Assembly: GCF_022605165.1 (NCBI RefSeq) | Contig: NC_063075.1 | Span: 558,001-622,000, forward strand | Direction: 5' to 3' | DNA from: Purpureocillium takamizusanense | Lineage: Eukaryota; Ascomycota; Sordariomycetes; Hypocreales; Ophiocordycipitaceae | Length of the DNA: 64,000 nucleotides | Part shown: positions 46,109 through 57,271 of the stretch, in pieces | Layout: the number at the start of each line of letters is the position of its first letter | Position numbering within the stretch: the first letter of the stretch is position 1 | Made by a program: the position numbers and the translations under genes | Notes under the pieces: model-generated | Databases searched by the model: none | Seen by the model: only the letters and a program-made list of their open reading frames with translations | What the model was told of the DNA's origin: nothing

Positions 46109-46899
46109 ATGTCTCCTTTCCGTTTGCGAATCGTTCAGGCGCTGTTGTTGGGTTTGGAGGTCGTGGTGGCCGTGACACTCCTAGCCTTGTTCGGATTTGC
46201 GTATTCAAATCATTTTAGGTCCGGCTTATGGGAGGAAGGAGGCGCTCAGGAATGGAATTCTGATCCACGACTGCGGATATACTTTTACGCCAACCATCGC
46301 GAGCCGCCCGAGATCCCGCTGATATGGTCTCAACGGTAAGCCCCCCACCCCCACCCTGACCAAGCAGCGCGGCAGAGAAAGGAACTGACGGGCTGCCTCA
46401 AAGCCTAGCGGCATCAAATCTCTCCATAGCAGTCCTCACCGTGTTTGTACTCGTTACACGCCTCGCTCTGTTGCGCTTGAGCTATATGCCAGAGTACACC
46501 AGCATTCTCTACGACCTTTTGCTGTTTTCGCTCTGGGCCATCAGCCTCGCGGGTCAGTCATCGGGGGACTACAGTGACCCCAAGCATATTTGTGCCCATC
46601 CTTGGTATCTCATACATGGGTGTGCCAAGATATCGGGACAAAATCGCGCCTATTGTCGCCTGGCGCAGGCGGGCTTCGCCTTCACTCTCTTGGCCTTGGC
46701 GATATATGGGTCAAGGCTTCTCCTATCCGCCTACGGGATTGTGAAAGCGAGAGATAGTCAAAAAGAGTACGAAGACCTGGCGTGGGGCGCGGAGAGCAGT
46801 GACCTAGAATGGGCCTCCGAGCGAGAGGAGAAGAGACGCTGGTGGCTGGATCAGCCACTGAGCCCGGTGCTCGCGTTTTTCCCTGAGACATCCCGATGA
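46109..46899 (+). CDS. four-helix membrane protein, MARVEL-like
   Basis: Predicted 240 aa; exons 46109-46335 and 46404-46899. The first helix is LRIVQALLLGLEVVVAVTLLALFGFAY, then a polar loop (WNSDPRLRIYFYANHREPPE), a second helix SIAVLTVFVLVTRLALLRL, a third ILYDLLLFSLWAISLAGQSSGD, a loop with two Cys (ICAHPWYLIHGC), a fourth LAQAGFAFTLLALAIYGSRLLLSAY, and an acidic/basic C-terminal tail. This four-TM pattern with the SGDYSD loop after helix 3 is shared by uncharacterised fungal MARVEL-like integral membrane proteins. No enzymatic motif; role unknown. It stands alone in a gene-poor area. Confidence 0.75.
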
Positions 46900-48230
46900 C
46901 TGCGGTTTGGTGAATTATGTTTCATGGTTTTCGGTTCAGGGTTCTGCTGGATTTTTGGCATTGGAAGTAGTGCGAGTGCGACTGCGCAATTTCTTTGGAA
47001 CGTATATGCGATTTTGTAACGAGGTATGCAAACAGTGGTCAGGGTTGAGGCATGACGGCATTTGCGACGGGGTGTCATGATTGCAGCAAACGAGGACATG
47101 AATAGTTCACGACATTACATTTTCCCCGTATGCAAATGCAAACCCTACCTACATGATTTTGTCGGTGTGCGGCCATTAACTACACCCGCGATGAGTGAGT
47201 GCGTCCACCGGTTGGTGTTGATTGTCGTGCTTGAGCAGAAAACAACACTACGTTTAGTCTGCGTCAATGTGTAGCACATATCATACTGTCCCTCAGAACA
47301 ATATACTTCAAACTAGTCCACAATCATCAAGGCTCTATACTGAACCTACACGATGTTTCTAAAAGGTAATCATTTGCCCGACGCTCATGCCAAAGGGCAA
47401 CGTTGCGAACTGAAGGTAATTGTACGATGGTGTAGGGTATGGTCACCTTGGTCAGCGAACTGCTTCTCGGTGCTTAAGTTCTCGTTACGACCCATGTTAA
47501 TGCAATAGACGTATATGCTTCCAAAGAATCGCAAAAACGAATGACATGTGTCGGAGAAGGCGCCAGCGTCTTGCGCAGTACCCCTCCCTTTTGCTGCCCC
47601 AGCATGCTACTTGCTCGACGCGACCCGCATTTGATTGGAATGCATTTCGGCGCGCGAGGCACATCGTCATGGTCAACACGTTGTGCTCACTCACACACAT
47701 CCTCGGCCGCCACGAATTTTGAGCTAGCCAGCAACTGTCAAGAAATTATATTCGAAAGATGCAGCAGACATGAAGGTAGTCGTGTAAAATGCCTTCATGT
47801 TACGTGGTGTGATGATGTGCGACCGGGGACTGCGCCCCGCGGCACATAAGCTTATGTTTAATGTTGAGTTCGGGGTTGTAGTAAACGCTTGGTTCCTATT
47901 GACATTGGCTGCTGAAGACCTCGCTTTCGTACTCCGTCGATATACGTGCTCTTAGTAAGATGATGAGTATTGCACCGATGACGGCTGCTCTCTAGGGGTG
48001 GTCTGTAGGCACGCGCACACCAAATACAGATGAATCTGACAACAGTGCTCTCGAAACGACGGGCGAGATACGTGTGACCCACTGGCACCAAAATAACTCA
48101 TTGAACTGACTGGTGTTTAAACATTTCATCGAACACCACGGACTGTTCCACATATAAACGGGGTGCTACCCGGTACATAGGCGAAAAGTGAATATGGAAA
48201 GAATCCTGACGTGAAGGAGCGCATACTGGT
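46900..48230. other. intergenic, no gene recognised
   Basis: About 1.3 kb of AT-richer sequence with only short frames. Confidence 0.5.
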
Positions 48231-49646
48231 CTAAGCGTTGTTAAAGAAATCGGGCCCAACTAGTCGTGCGTCATCGTTATTCTTATCTAGCGAGAAATCA
48301 TCCCGCGGTGGCATAAACTCGCCGCCCGACGGTCCAAGCAGCAAATAATACATTCGGGGGCTCCATGACATTTCGGATGTGATGCCAACACCAGGGCATG
48401 TAACACGGTAGCCTGGGTTAGAAAGCGTTAGAGTTCCGTGTCTGTCAGAACCGGCCGGCCCTGCTTCCTGACGCGTCGGGTGCACACTCACATACCACGG
48501 GAGGAGCCTGGACCAGACCGACGAATTGCGTGTCAAGCAACCTCCGGCTCTGAGACATGGCCATGGGCAAGCGTAGCATTACCGACGCTCCGCTGGTGAT
48601 GGTGCGGCGGTTTTACTTCAGTCGGACAGTGAGGCAACAGCCTTTCATTGACGCGTAGATTGACATCAATATCTGAAGATAACAGCTCACAAGAGAGATT
48701 CGAGCACTAGGAAATCGAGGAGTCCTTGTTCAGTGCAATGTAGCGGCCGAGCAGTTTCTGCTCAATAGTCACTATGTACCATTTGAGGACCGGGTTTCCC
48801 TCCCTCTCTCGGAGGGAGTAATCAGCGGCTGCTGCCAAGCTTTCCCACGAATTCGCGCTGCCCGGCAGCGAAGGACTTGATGACGCGTAGCTCCAGGATT
48901 TGACGTATGACTGAACTGCTTGTTGTGAAGAGTCGAGCTTGCCAAGGTTCATGTTGTTCCTAAGACGGGCATGTCTTGCAGCGCGCGCGGTTCAACCCGG
49001 GAGCGGCTGGGCCGCGTGCCTGGAAGGTGAGACACCACATATGGAAAAGGAAAGCGTGCCATGAAGCGACTACATAGCATTAGCCTGTAATCTGCGTTAA
49101 AGAATCGCGACGCCATCGTCATGTTGGAATAGCTCGACACGTGCAGTTACAAAGAGGCCCACAAGCATAGCCTTGTAGATGAAGAGATATACACGTTCCT
49201 ACAACTCCCATTCGAATGGGCATACATTGTAGAAGAAAAGCGAACAAGCCTGGAAGCCAGCACTGATATACGGTCTCGTTGACTTCTTCAGTCTCGAATC
49301 GCCCTCCATTCCAGCTTCCGCGAACACATACCGGCATGAACGCGCACAGCCGGTCGTCCTCCAGCCCGGTCCAGGCACCCATCCCCACGATTGTCTCAAG
49401 CTTCTACAGCGCCCTGACGCAAAAATGTCGTCGGGTTCCAATCAGCATCGAGCGTCGAGCTGGGCCCTTGCACACTCCGAGCTCGTGCTCATCCCAGGTC
49501 ATAGACACCTCATTTACATCGGTGATTTTGTTGACAATCGGCAACGTGAGCGTGGTGGCATCGCGGCATGGGCTGATTTGAAATGGTACTATAAAGCAGG
49601 CTACCCGTCGCGGCGCATCATTGTCTCCCACCCTGCTCAGACTCAC
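48231..49646 (-). other. patchy coding potential, unresolved or decayed gene
   Basis: Several minus-strand stretches look protein-like but I could not join them: 49404-49646 (contains VSMTWDEHELGVCKGPARR), 49320-49388 (GMGAWTGLEDDRLCAFMP, followed by a GTATGT donor), 48707-48952 (AVQSYVKSWSYASS ... KWYIVTIEQKLLGRY) and 48231-48430 (RVTCPGVGITSEMSWSPRM to a stop). They could be exons of one gene of unknown family or remnants of a dead one. No function proposed. Confidence 0.2.
49590..49596 (+). promoter_or_regulatory. TATA box of small secreted protein gene
   Basis: TATAAAG lies 118 bp before the ATG at 49714. Confidence 0.4.
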
Positions 49647-49713
49647 CCTGCATCTTCATCAGTCGCTTCTTCACTTCTTGCATCAACCCCCATCCCAAAC
49701 CACAACCGCCACC

Positions 49714-50143
49714 ATGAAGTTCATTCTCCTCTCCATCGCCGCGCTCTGCGCGCCCGCTGTCATGGGCATGGCCCTCCCGTCCTTTAATAATGAAGACATG
49801 GAGTCCGGTACGTTCCAACGACGCGACAGACGCCACTTGACAGCATAAAGACAGGATCAGCTCGAGCAGGGTAACAGCTAACGGTTCGGCAGACCACCAC
49901 CCCTCGGTGCTATCCAAGAACGCCAAGAATCACTGCTACCTCACGCCCGAGTGCAAGAGGGTCTTCGACAGCCGCACCGGGTACAGGTCCAACGCCGACG
50001 CCGACGCCGCCCAGGCTGGGCACGCCAAGGGCTCACACTCCTCGCAGAGCGAGGCCGCCAACAGCCTTACCGAGGAGCACTCAAAGTGCGTTCAAGAATT
50101 CGGGAGATGCGGATACAACCTGAAGAAACTCGGCTTGAACTAA
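49714..50143 (+). CDS. small secreted protein, four cysteines
   Basis: Predicted 114 aa; exons 49714-49807 and 49893-50143, intron with a GCTAAC branch point. The ATG has a strong CCACC context. Signal peptide MKFILLSIAALCAPAVMG, then a short acidic propeptide-like segment and a mature region with four Cys: NHCYLTPECKRVF and SKCVQEFGRCGYNL, separated by a hydrophilic Ala/Ser/His-rich linker. The spacing C-x5-C ... C-x6-C suggests two disulfides. No known family recognised; size and export signal fit an effector or secreted signalling peptide. The two Cys pairs could form a helical hairpin. Confidence 0.75.
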
Positions 50144-51662
50144 GCGATGCCATGATCTGTTCCTTGTGGCGACGGAGGTGGCAATGATCGTTGGGCGTTT
50201 CGGGATACACGTTCTGTTTTCCGCCGAGGAGGCGGTTCATTCGAGGAGAGGATGCTGTTTGGTGGTATAAATAACAACTCGATCAATATATCCTCCATGA
50301 AATATCGTAACTCTGTTGTTGTGCTTGCCCTGGGCATAGACCGCATGTGTCTCTACTACTGTTGTACAATGTCAAACGTAAGCATAGCGATCGCAGTCTA
50401 TAGTCGGGACAAGCGCATTATGACTTCGAAAGACCAAAAGCTTATTTGCGTGCTGAGGCCCCGTTGTAGTTACGTCAGCCGACGGATTGAGCATCATAGG
50501 CCGCTGGCTTGGGCCATCGGCTAGTGTGCCCGAGTTCCCGTCGCCAGACAGATAGAGCGACGGCATCGTATTCCGCACGACAAGAGCAGACGGACCCAGC
50601 TCAGCTAAACCCTCTTGTCAAAGAGACGCTGAGCAAGGCGGCCAAAGACAATCCGAGGTACCAATTTTCTCATCACGCTGTAGCCGGTCTAGGGATTTTC
50701 GTGATAAATTATTGAGTGTGAGTAATACGAAGTACTTGGTCATTCAGTCGTCGTCGCAGGAGAGTAACAGCCACAGTAGCACGACCTGTCGCAGTCGACG
50801 ATGGACACGTAACAGTACAAGCTCAGCTTGCAGACGCTCCCCTGCTTCAACGCAGGGGGTGGGACGGCACCAATCGAGGGTTTGCCGGTGGACCAAACAG
50901 GCAAGTTGGCCAGGGCGCAATACATGGCGGCCGCGCGGCGAAAAGTCAACTTCACTGGGGACAGCCCCTCGGACGTCGAAAGTGACGGCGACGGTCAATC
51001 GGCGGCGGCGGTGCGGGAGTGTCGCGGAGCCCGCCCGCAGAGCCCGCCGTCTGGGAACGCTACCCGGTCGTCACCCCGTGTTCAGTGTCAGCAGGGAGTG
51101 CTTGTGAAAAGAGCTGACGACGACACCAGCACTAGCGAGCTACAACCTCATTAGCTGTTTGCGCAGCATGTGCCATCCGTTGTGTGGTTCTGTGTGGGTG
51201 GGTGCCGCATGGAATGTTCCGGCTGGGCGGCAAGCCAGCTACGGGGCGAATCGCACCCGGCGGCGATCAATCAGACCACTGTGGAAGTGGTCGCGGGGGG
51301 GGGGGCAGACTGCATCGTGGCGTTGACGGCTTGGTGTTTGCTGTGCGAGCGTGATCCCGGAGACCGAGGTGGGTTGAGATGGAAAGGAGTTGGGCTGCTC
51401 GGGCTTCCGGTCCTCGTACAGCCCTCCTGGCCTTGGTCAACCATCTTGGGCACTAGACCTTGGTACTAACCTAAGGTACAGGTACTAGGTATTACCTTGA
51501 TAATTTTAATCTGCTTCTTTATTAGGGAAGGAGCCCATCGCCAGCGTACCTTCCTTGATTGACAGCTCCCAAAATCACCAGCTCGCATCCGTCCATCTGG
51601 AGCGCCTCGCTTTCTTGCCCTGTCGCTACGCACCAATCCTCAAACCTCTTCTGCCGTCCAAC
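50144..51662. other. intergenic, no gene recognised
   Basis: About 1.5 kb leading to the copper ATPase. It holds TACCTTGG/AGGTAC-type palindromic motifs near 51465-51500. The frame 50828-51154 (+) lacks any motif. Confidence 0.5.
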
Positions 51663-54600
51663 ATGGCGGCTGGATGCTGCTCGGGCGCCCCAACGGCCCA
51701 AGGCAAACCGGCACGCCCTGCCGACCGCCAGAACTCTCACGACCATGGCGACCGTGACTCGAACAACGGCCCTGAGAACAGCCACGGCCATGGCGATGAC
51801 CACGAGCACGACAGCTGTGCCGATCATGCTGAGGCCGGATTCCTCGCCCCTTGCGACCAAGACGGCGAATGCTGCGATGACGCACAGGGCTGCTGCGACG
51901 CTACATCGTCCTCCTCGACAAAGTCGGCGACGTTGACCTGCTGCGGCTCCAACGAAGAGCACTGCGACGGTTCGTATCCTCTCGCCGCCTGGTGCCCTAG
52001 GCAGCGTCCGCTAACCAGGCGGTAGAAAAGTGCATCATTGCCGCTGCTGCTCTCGAATGTGAAAAGAGTTGCGAGAGCGACGTCGCTGGTCATGACGGTA
52101 CCGTGCCCACACGAAGTGGCCTCTCAATGTCTCGCGTCCTGACCTTGCCCAGCCCATGCTAGTCACGACCACGCCCATGACCAGAACGGACAGCACCCTG
52201 CCTCGGCCTGCAGCACCCATCTGGCAAAGGCATTTGACCAGTACGCCGCGTACCTCGAGTCCGCCCGTTGTATCTGCCGCAGCATCCTCGATCGGGGCTG
52301 GTCCACGACTTGCTGTGCCGAGCAGCCCAAGCAGAGCCACGCTCCCCTTGTCGAGGTTATCGCTGGCGCCCGCGCGACCGGTCAGGGGTCTCATACCCAC
52401 GACGGGCCGCATCATCACCATGGAATTAAGCGTCGTGGTAAGAAGGCACGCCGTGAACATGCTCAGTCGCCCACCAGGGAAGACAAGGAAGCCAGCTGCT
52501 GCGGTGGCCACCAAGTTGAACACGGCCATCTGGGCAAGAAATACGCTGTTCAGCGGCCCACAAATACAGACCTTGAACGAGCAGACGGCCTGGAGCATGT
52601 CGCTTTGACCGTCGACGGCATGACTTGCTCTGGCTGCGGCAACAAGATGGAGCGAACCCTCAAGGCACTTCCTGGAGTCTCGTTGGTTCGGGTCAACTTC
52701 GTCATGGGCTCCGCCGAGTTCAGCTTGGATGCATCCGTCACCACGCCCGACGAGGTCATCAGGGCAACTGAGAGGGCTACCGGGTTTCGTTGCACTAGAC
52801 GCTCCAATGACGACCAGACGGTCGACCTCTTGGCCTCGGGAGGTTCTGCAAAGGTGCTCGCCGACATTGCCATCCCAGGGGTAACGCAGGCCACCATGTT
52901 GAACAAGAATGTTGTTCGCCTGACATACGATCCTGCCATGATTGGCGCGCGGACCTTGGTCGAGCGCGTGGGTGACTTGGTAGGCGGGCTTGCGCCGCCT
53001 AGAGACGACCCCAACGTGTCCAGCGGCAGAAAGAGGCTGTACGACCAATTTGTAAAGACGGTCGTTGCTGCTTGCTTCACCATCCCCGTCGTCGTCATGG
53101 CTTGGGGCGACGATTTGGTCCCAGACGAGAGAGCCAAAGCTTCCGCGTCACTGGGTCTTGCGACTGTCGTGCAGCTTATTGCTGTTCCCGACTTCTACCG
53201 CCCAGCCATCTCAGCCCTTGTATACAGTGGCAGTCTAGAGATGGATATGCTTGTCGTCATCAGTATCACTGCCGCTTACCTATATTCGGTTGTTGCCTAC
53301 GGCTTTATGATGGCCGGCAAGCCCCTGGATACGGAAGCTTTCTTCGAGACAAGCACGTTGCTTATTACCCTGGTTCTGCTTGGCCGCCTCGTCGCCGCTT
53401 ATGCTCGTATCCGCGCAGTCGTGGCTGTGTCGCTCCGGTCGCTCCAGTCAACCACTGCTGTCATCATCGATTCCGGCAGCGACAAGGAGATTGACGCTCG
53501 CCTCCTCCAGTACGGCGATAAGCTGAAGATTGGCCCTCACTCTGCGGTGCCGACCGATGCGACTGTCCTCAATGGGACGAGCGAGGTCGACGAGTCCATG
53601 TTGACCGGGGAGAGCGTCCCAGTGTTCAAGAAGGAGGGCGACTCAGTCATCGCGGGCACCATCAACGGCTCTGGCACATTGGTGGCTCGACTAACGCGTC
53701 TTCCGGGCAAGAATACAGTGACCGACATTGCCCAGCTAGTGGAAGAGGCCGCCAACTCGAAGCCTCGAATCCAGGACGTCGCTGACCGCGTCGCAGGTTG
53801 GTTCGTGCCCGTTGTCACATCCGTGGCTCTTATTGTCATCGTGGTCTGGCTTGTCGTCGGGCTCAAGGTCCGCGATTACAATGCGGGCAAGGCCATCTCC
53901 AACGCCATTACCTACGCAGTCGCCACCCTTGCAGTGTCCTGTCCGTGCGCGCTGGGTCTCGCTGTTCCCATGGTACTCGTTGTGGCGGGCGGCATCGCCG
54001 CCCGCAACGGCGTTATAATCAAGTCTGCCGAGTGTACTGAACAGTCTCGAAAGGTCACCGACGTCGTCTTTGACAAGACTGGCACCATTACCGAAGTCGG
54101 ACTTGACGTGGTGGAGGAGCACATCTTTGACCCTGTGGATGCCGGATCTGTTGCCATTTCCAAGGCTCTTGTCGCCGGAAACAAGCATCCGGTATCGCTC
54201 GCGGTGGCAAAGTACTTGGAATATCGCGCAGAAACTCCGGCGAAGCTTGACAACATCCACTCGATCCCGGGCGCTGGTTTGGAGGCCACCTTTGACGGCG
54301 CCAAGATTCGCGCTGGGAATCCTGCATGGACATCCACATCAAAGGATGCCGTCGTTGCCGGCCTAGCGCAACGCGGTATGACTCTTCTTGTTGTCACTCG
54401 TGACAGCAGGGCAGTTGCTGTATTCGCCATGCGCACGCGTCTCAGAGCCGAAGCTATCAAGGTTGTGTCCCAACTGAGGCGTCGTAACATTGCGGTCCAT
54501 CTCGTCTCGGGCGACCAAAGGCGTGCTGTCGAGGCCGTCGCTACTCAAGTGGGAATACCGAACGTGGCGTCGCAGTGCAGCCCGGCCCAGAAGCGGGATT

Positions 54601-55028
54601 ACGTCGCGAGTCTAATGTCCCAAGGCAAGAAGGTCATGTTTGTCGGCGACGGGACCAACGACGCCGTGGCCGTCACCCAGGCCGATGTGGGCGTCCAACT
54701 CGCCAGCGTGCTCTCGGCCAGCGAGGTTACACGAGGCGCCGCCGACGTGGTCCTCCTCAACGGCCTTGAGGGCATTCCCTTCCTCATGAAGATCAGTAGC
54801 GTGGCGTTTCGCCGCATGGCCTTCAACTTTGGCTGGTCGGCCACGTACAACATGCTCGCCATCTTGCTTGCCTCGGGTGCACTCGTCAACGCGCGCATCC
54901 CGCCTGCTTACGCCGGCCTGGGCGAGATCGTCAGCGTTCTGCCCGTCATCTTTGCGGCCATGACGATGCTGCTCAAGAAGATCAAGGTTGACGTGGATGT
55001 TGCCGCCGCCAGCGTCGCCGGCGCCTAG
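51663..55028 (+). CDS. copper-exporting P1B-type ATPase, CrpA-like
   Basis: Predicted 1084 aa; exons 51663-51969, 52026-52097 and 52153-55028, phases closing. ATP-driven copper(I) export pump. The first 270 residues are very rich in metal ligands: Cys pairs (AGCCSG, GECCDDAQGCC, LTCCGS, TTCCAE, ASCCGG) and His runs (SHGHGDDHEHD, HTHDGPHHHHG). An HMA domain follows with GMTCSGC (Cys285, Cys288), and a second HMA-like domain without CxxC. Pump core: TGESVP actuator motif, SCPCALGLA (Cys723, Cys725), phosphorylation Asp767 in DKTGT, KHPVSLA (a variant of the usual HP motif) and GDGTNDAVA. The arrangement matches Aspergillus CrpA copper-resistance ATPases rather than Golgi Ccc2. Likely plasma membrane; detoxifies copper. 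Shares the window with Ctr and FRE genes. Confidence 0.93.
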
Positions 55029-55465
55029 ACGCGCGGGTGCTTGTAACGGTTGTGCTGCCAAGCCAACGAGCTCCGGCACGTCCAACACCTGCCGGGCGGG
55101 CGGCTGGCTTGAACAATACGTCGTGGGTCTGATCAGAAAACGGCCTTTTTTTCTTTGGGCCGGGGGGTCTCTGGTTCAACACGGGACGCTGGATGGATAT
55201 GACGCGCTGCTCCTTCGATTCGACGACACTGCCTTTTTCTCGGATGAAGCAGGCATTGCACAATGCCTGCGTAGCTACCTACATAAAAACATAACAAATA
55301 TGTGGTATTGTTACACTTGCGATCAGCAGTGGTTTCTGCCCGATGCTGCCGTGCCATAATACTTTGGATTACATTAGCGCCTTAAAACGCCGTCGCTTCC
55401 TTTGTAAACGAAATAATTTTTGAGCCTTGACATTTGGTGACCGTAGTCCTTCGCGTCACCGTCCG
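55029..55465. other. intergenic, nothing recognised
   Basis: Between the convergent ATPase and regulator genes; presumed 3' untranslated regions. Confidence 0.5.
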
Positions 55466-57271
55466 TTAAGAGGAGGGCGCCCCCCATTTCGTCGCAGCAG
55501 GACTGCCAGCCAGGTCCCCAAAGTCCACCACCGTGTACATGTCCCGCAGCGCGTCGAGCTTCTCGCGGAGATAGTCGCGCTGGTGCTTCTGCGTGCGCTC
55601 AAAGCCAAAGATGAAGCGGACGACGAAGAGAAAGTCCTCCATGCGGGTGCGGGCCTCCTCCTGCGTCTGGCCGGGCCCACGCGGCAGGGCGAGAACGTCG
55701 GCGACGGTGCTGGTGATTTCGAAAAGCTTCTGCAGGATGCCGCTGCCGTGAATGATGACGCTCGACATGTTGTTGCCGAGGCGGCTGACGAGGCCGCGCA
55801 GCTGGGCGGAGAGGCGCTGGGCAGGGAAGTGCAGCGAGAGGCCCTCGTGGGCGTCGCGCGGGGGCGCGGAGCGGAGGAGGCCGTGCGACAAGGCGAGTTG
55901 CCAGACGAGGGTGCGCAGCCAGAGGCGCGTGATGAAGAGGTCGACATGCTGCTCTTCACTTAGGGCGCCAGCGCCGCTGGCCGAGAGGTCGCGCGCGGCG
56001 TCGGCCGTCTCGGCCTCGTCGGCATCGAGCTGGGCCTGTTTGCTCTCGATCCACTCGGCTGTCATGGTCGGCGCGTCGGCCATCGCCTGCGCTGTCCAGT
56101 GGGCAAGTAACGGCGGGTCCATGATCTGGAAGAGGCGTATCAGGCGGTTGAAGCCTACGGTGACGTAAGGGGGCACGTCGGCGTCGGTAATGGGGAGGCC
56201 GGTCCGCAGCGGGATCATGGTGCAGGGGAAGCCCGACATGATGCACATGAAGCGCTCGTGGATGTAGGCCTCCCAATACATGCGCTGCTGGCGTGAGATC
56301 TCGCGGCGCGTTAGGCCGCGAGGGCTATCTTCGGAATACTGGTGTATATTGAGCATCTGGATCATGGTAATGGACTCGCGCAAGCTGGCGAAGCTGCGAT
56401 CGAAGCGCTTAAAGGCCATGAGGGAGATTTCATTCCAGATACCGACCATGACGCGCTTGACCGTCATGGGCATCTCGCATTGCAGGTAGTGGACGTCGGT
56501 ATCTCTGCCCATCTCGGCCTTGCGGTGCGCCCAAAGGCTGTACTGTATAAGCGAGGTCATCTGCGCTGCGATGTCGCCGTGCAGGGTCCACGAGGTCTGC
56601 GTGAGGTTGATGGTGACGGCGCCAAAGGCGTGGACCAGCGCGGCATCCTCGTAGCTTGCGTGCATGTTGGAAATGGCGGCGCGCAGCTCGTCGGGCGTCA
56701 GGACAGGGTTGACGGGGTAGACGAGCTGCTCGTACTCGGGGAGTAGCCTCATAAAGAAGTCCTGCGAGTAGCCGCCGCCGCCAATGGCGGGAGCCAGCTC
56801 GTAGCGAGGGCTGACGGCATGGTTGGAGTCGACGATGCCAGCAATAGAGGTCACGGCGGGAAGCTGCGCCGCGCCGCCCGAGGCGGGCGACGAGGCTGAT
56901 GACGAGGTACTCGCGGCGGCGGGCGAGGTGATGGAGGACGCGGGCGCGGCCCCGGGTCTCCCATTGGCAACCTCGGCGGCCGTCTTGCTGCGCAGCTGGG
57001 CGACAAGACGGCCGCGAACGCCGGGTTTGCGCTTCGCCGGAGGAGGCGCGAAAGCACAGGCGAGGTTGAGGTGCGCGCACTGGGCACAGGGTTGGTCACC
57101 GCTGCACCTCACCTTCCGGACCCGACAGGCATCGCAAGCTCGCGTGACCTTGGTGTTCATAAGGCAAGGGCCGAGTCGCTGGCGGCGGGGGCGGGTTCGG
57201 ATTTCGGAAGGAACAAGGGGAGCGGACGCGGAAGGCCTCGACGACGGGACGCTATAGTCGGGGTGCTGCAC
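55466..57271 (-). CDS. Zn2Cys6 transcription factor, MAL-activator-like
   Basis: Intronless, 601 aa. Zinc cluster ACDACRVRKVRCSGDQPC then AQCAHLNLACAF, a full six-Cys motif near residues 45-75, followed by a basic linker KRKPGVRGRL. After a Ser/Ala-rich disordered stretch comes the fungal-specific factor middle domain (YSQDFFMRLLPEYEQLVYPV, NLTQTSW, YWEAYIHERFMCIMSGFPC). This linker and middle domain resemble sugar-utilisation activators of the MAL/AmyR-related branch and quinate-like regulators; the exact target is unknown. The ATG at 57271 is used, but an in-frame Met just before the zinc cluster (MNTKVTRACD) is an alternative start. Neighbouring P450 and methyltransferase genes are possible targets. 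The alpha-amylase gene is 28 kb away. Confidence 0.88.
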   Translation of the reverse strand: MQHPDYSVPSSRPSASAPLVPSEIRTRPRRQRLGPCLMNTKVTRACDACRVRKVRCSGDQPCAQCAHLNLACAFAPPPAKRKPGVRGRLVAQLRSKTAAEVANGRPGAAPASSITSPAAASTSSSASSPASGGAAQLPAVTSIAGIVDSNHAVSPRYELAPAIGGGGYSQDFFMRLLPEYEQLVYPVNPVLTPDELRAAISNMHASYEDAALVHAFGAVTINLTQTSWTLHGDIAAQMTSLIQYSLWAHRKAEMGRDTDVHYLQCEMPMTVKRVMVGIWNEISLMAFKRFDRSFASLRESITMIQMLNIHQYSEDSPRGLTRREISRQQRMYWEAYIHERFMCIMSGFPCTMIPLRTGLPITDADVPPYVTVGFNRLIRLFQIMDPPLLAHWTAQAMADAPTMTAEWIESKQAQLDADEAETADAARDLSASGAGALSEEQHVDLFITRLWLRTLVWQLALSHGLLRSAPPRDAHEGLSLHFPAQRLSAQLRGLVSRLGNNMSSVIIHGSGILQKLFEITSTVADVLALPRGPGQTQEEARTRMEDFLFVVRFIFGFERTQKHQRDYLREKLDALRDMYTVVDFGDLAGSPAATKWGAPSS

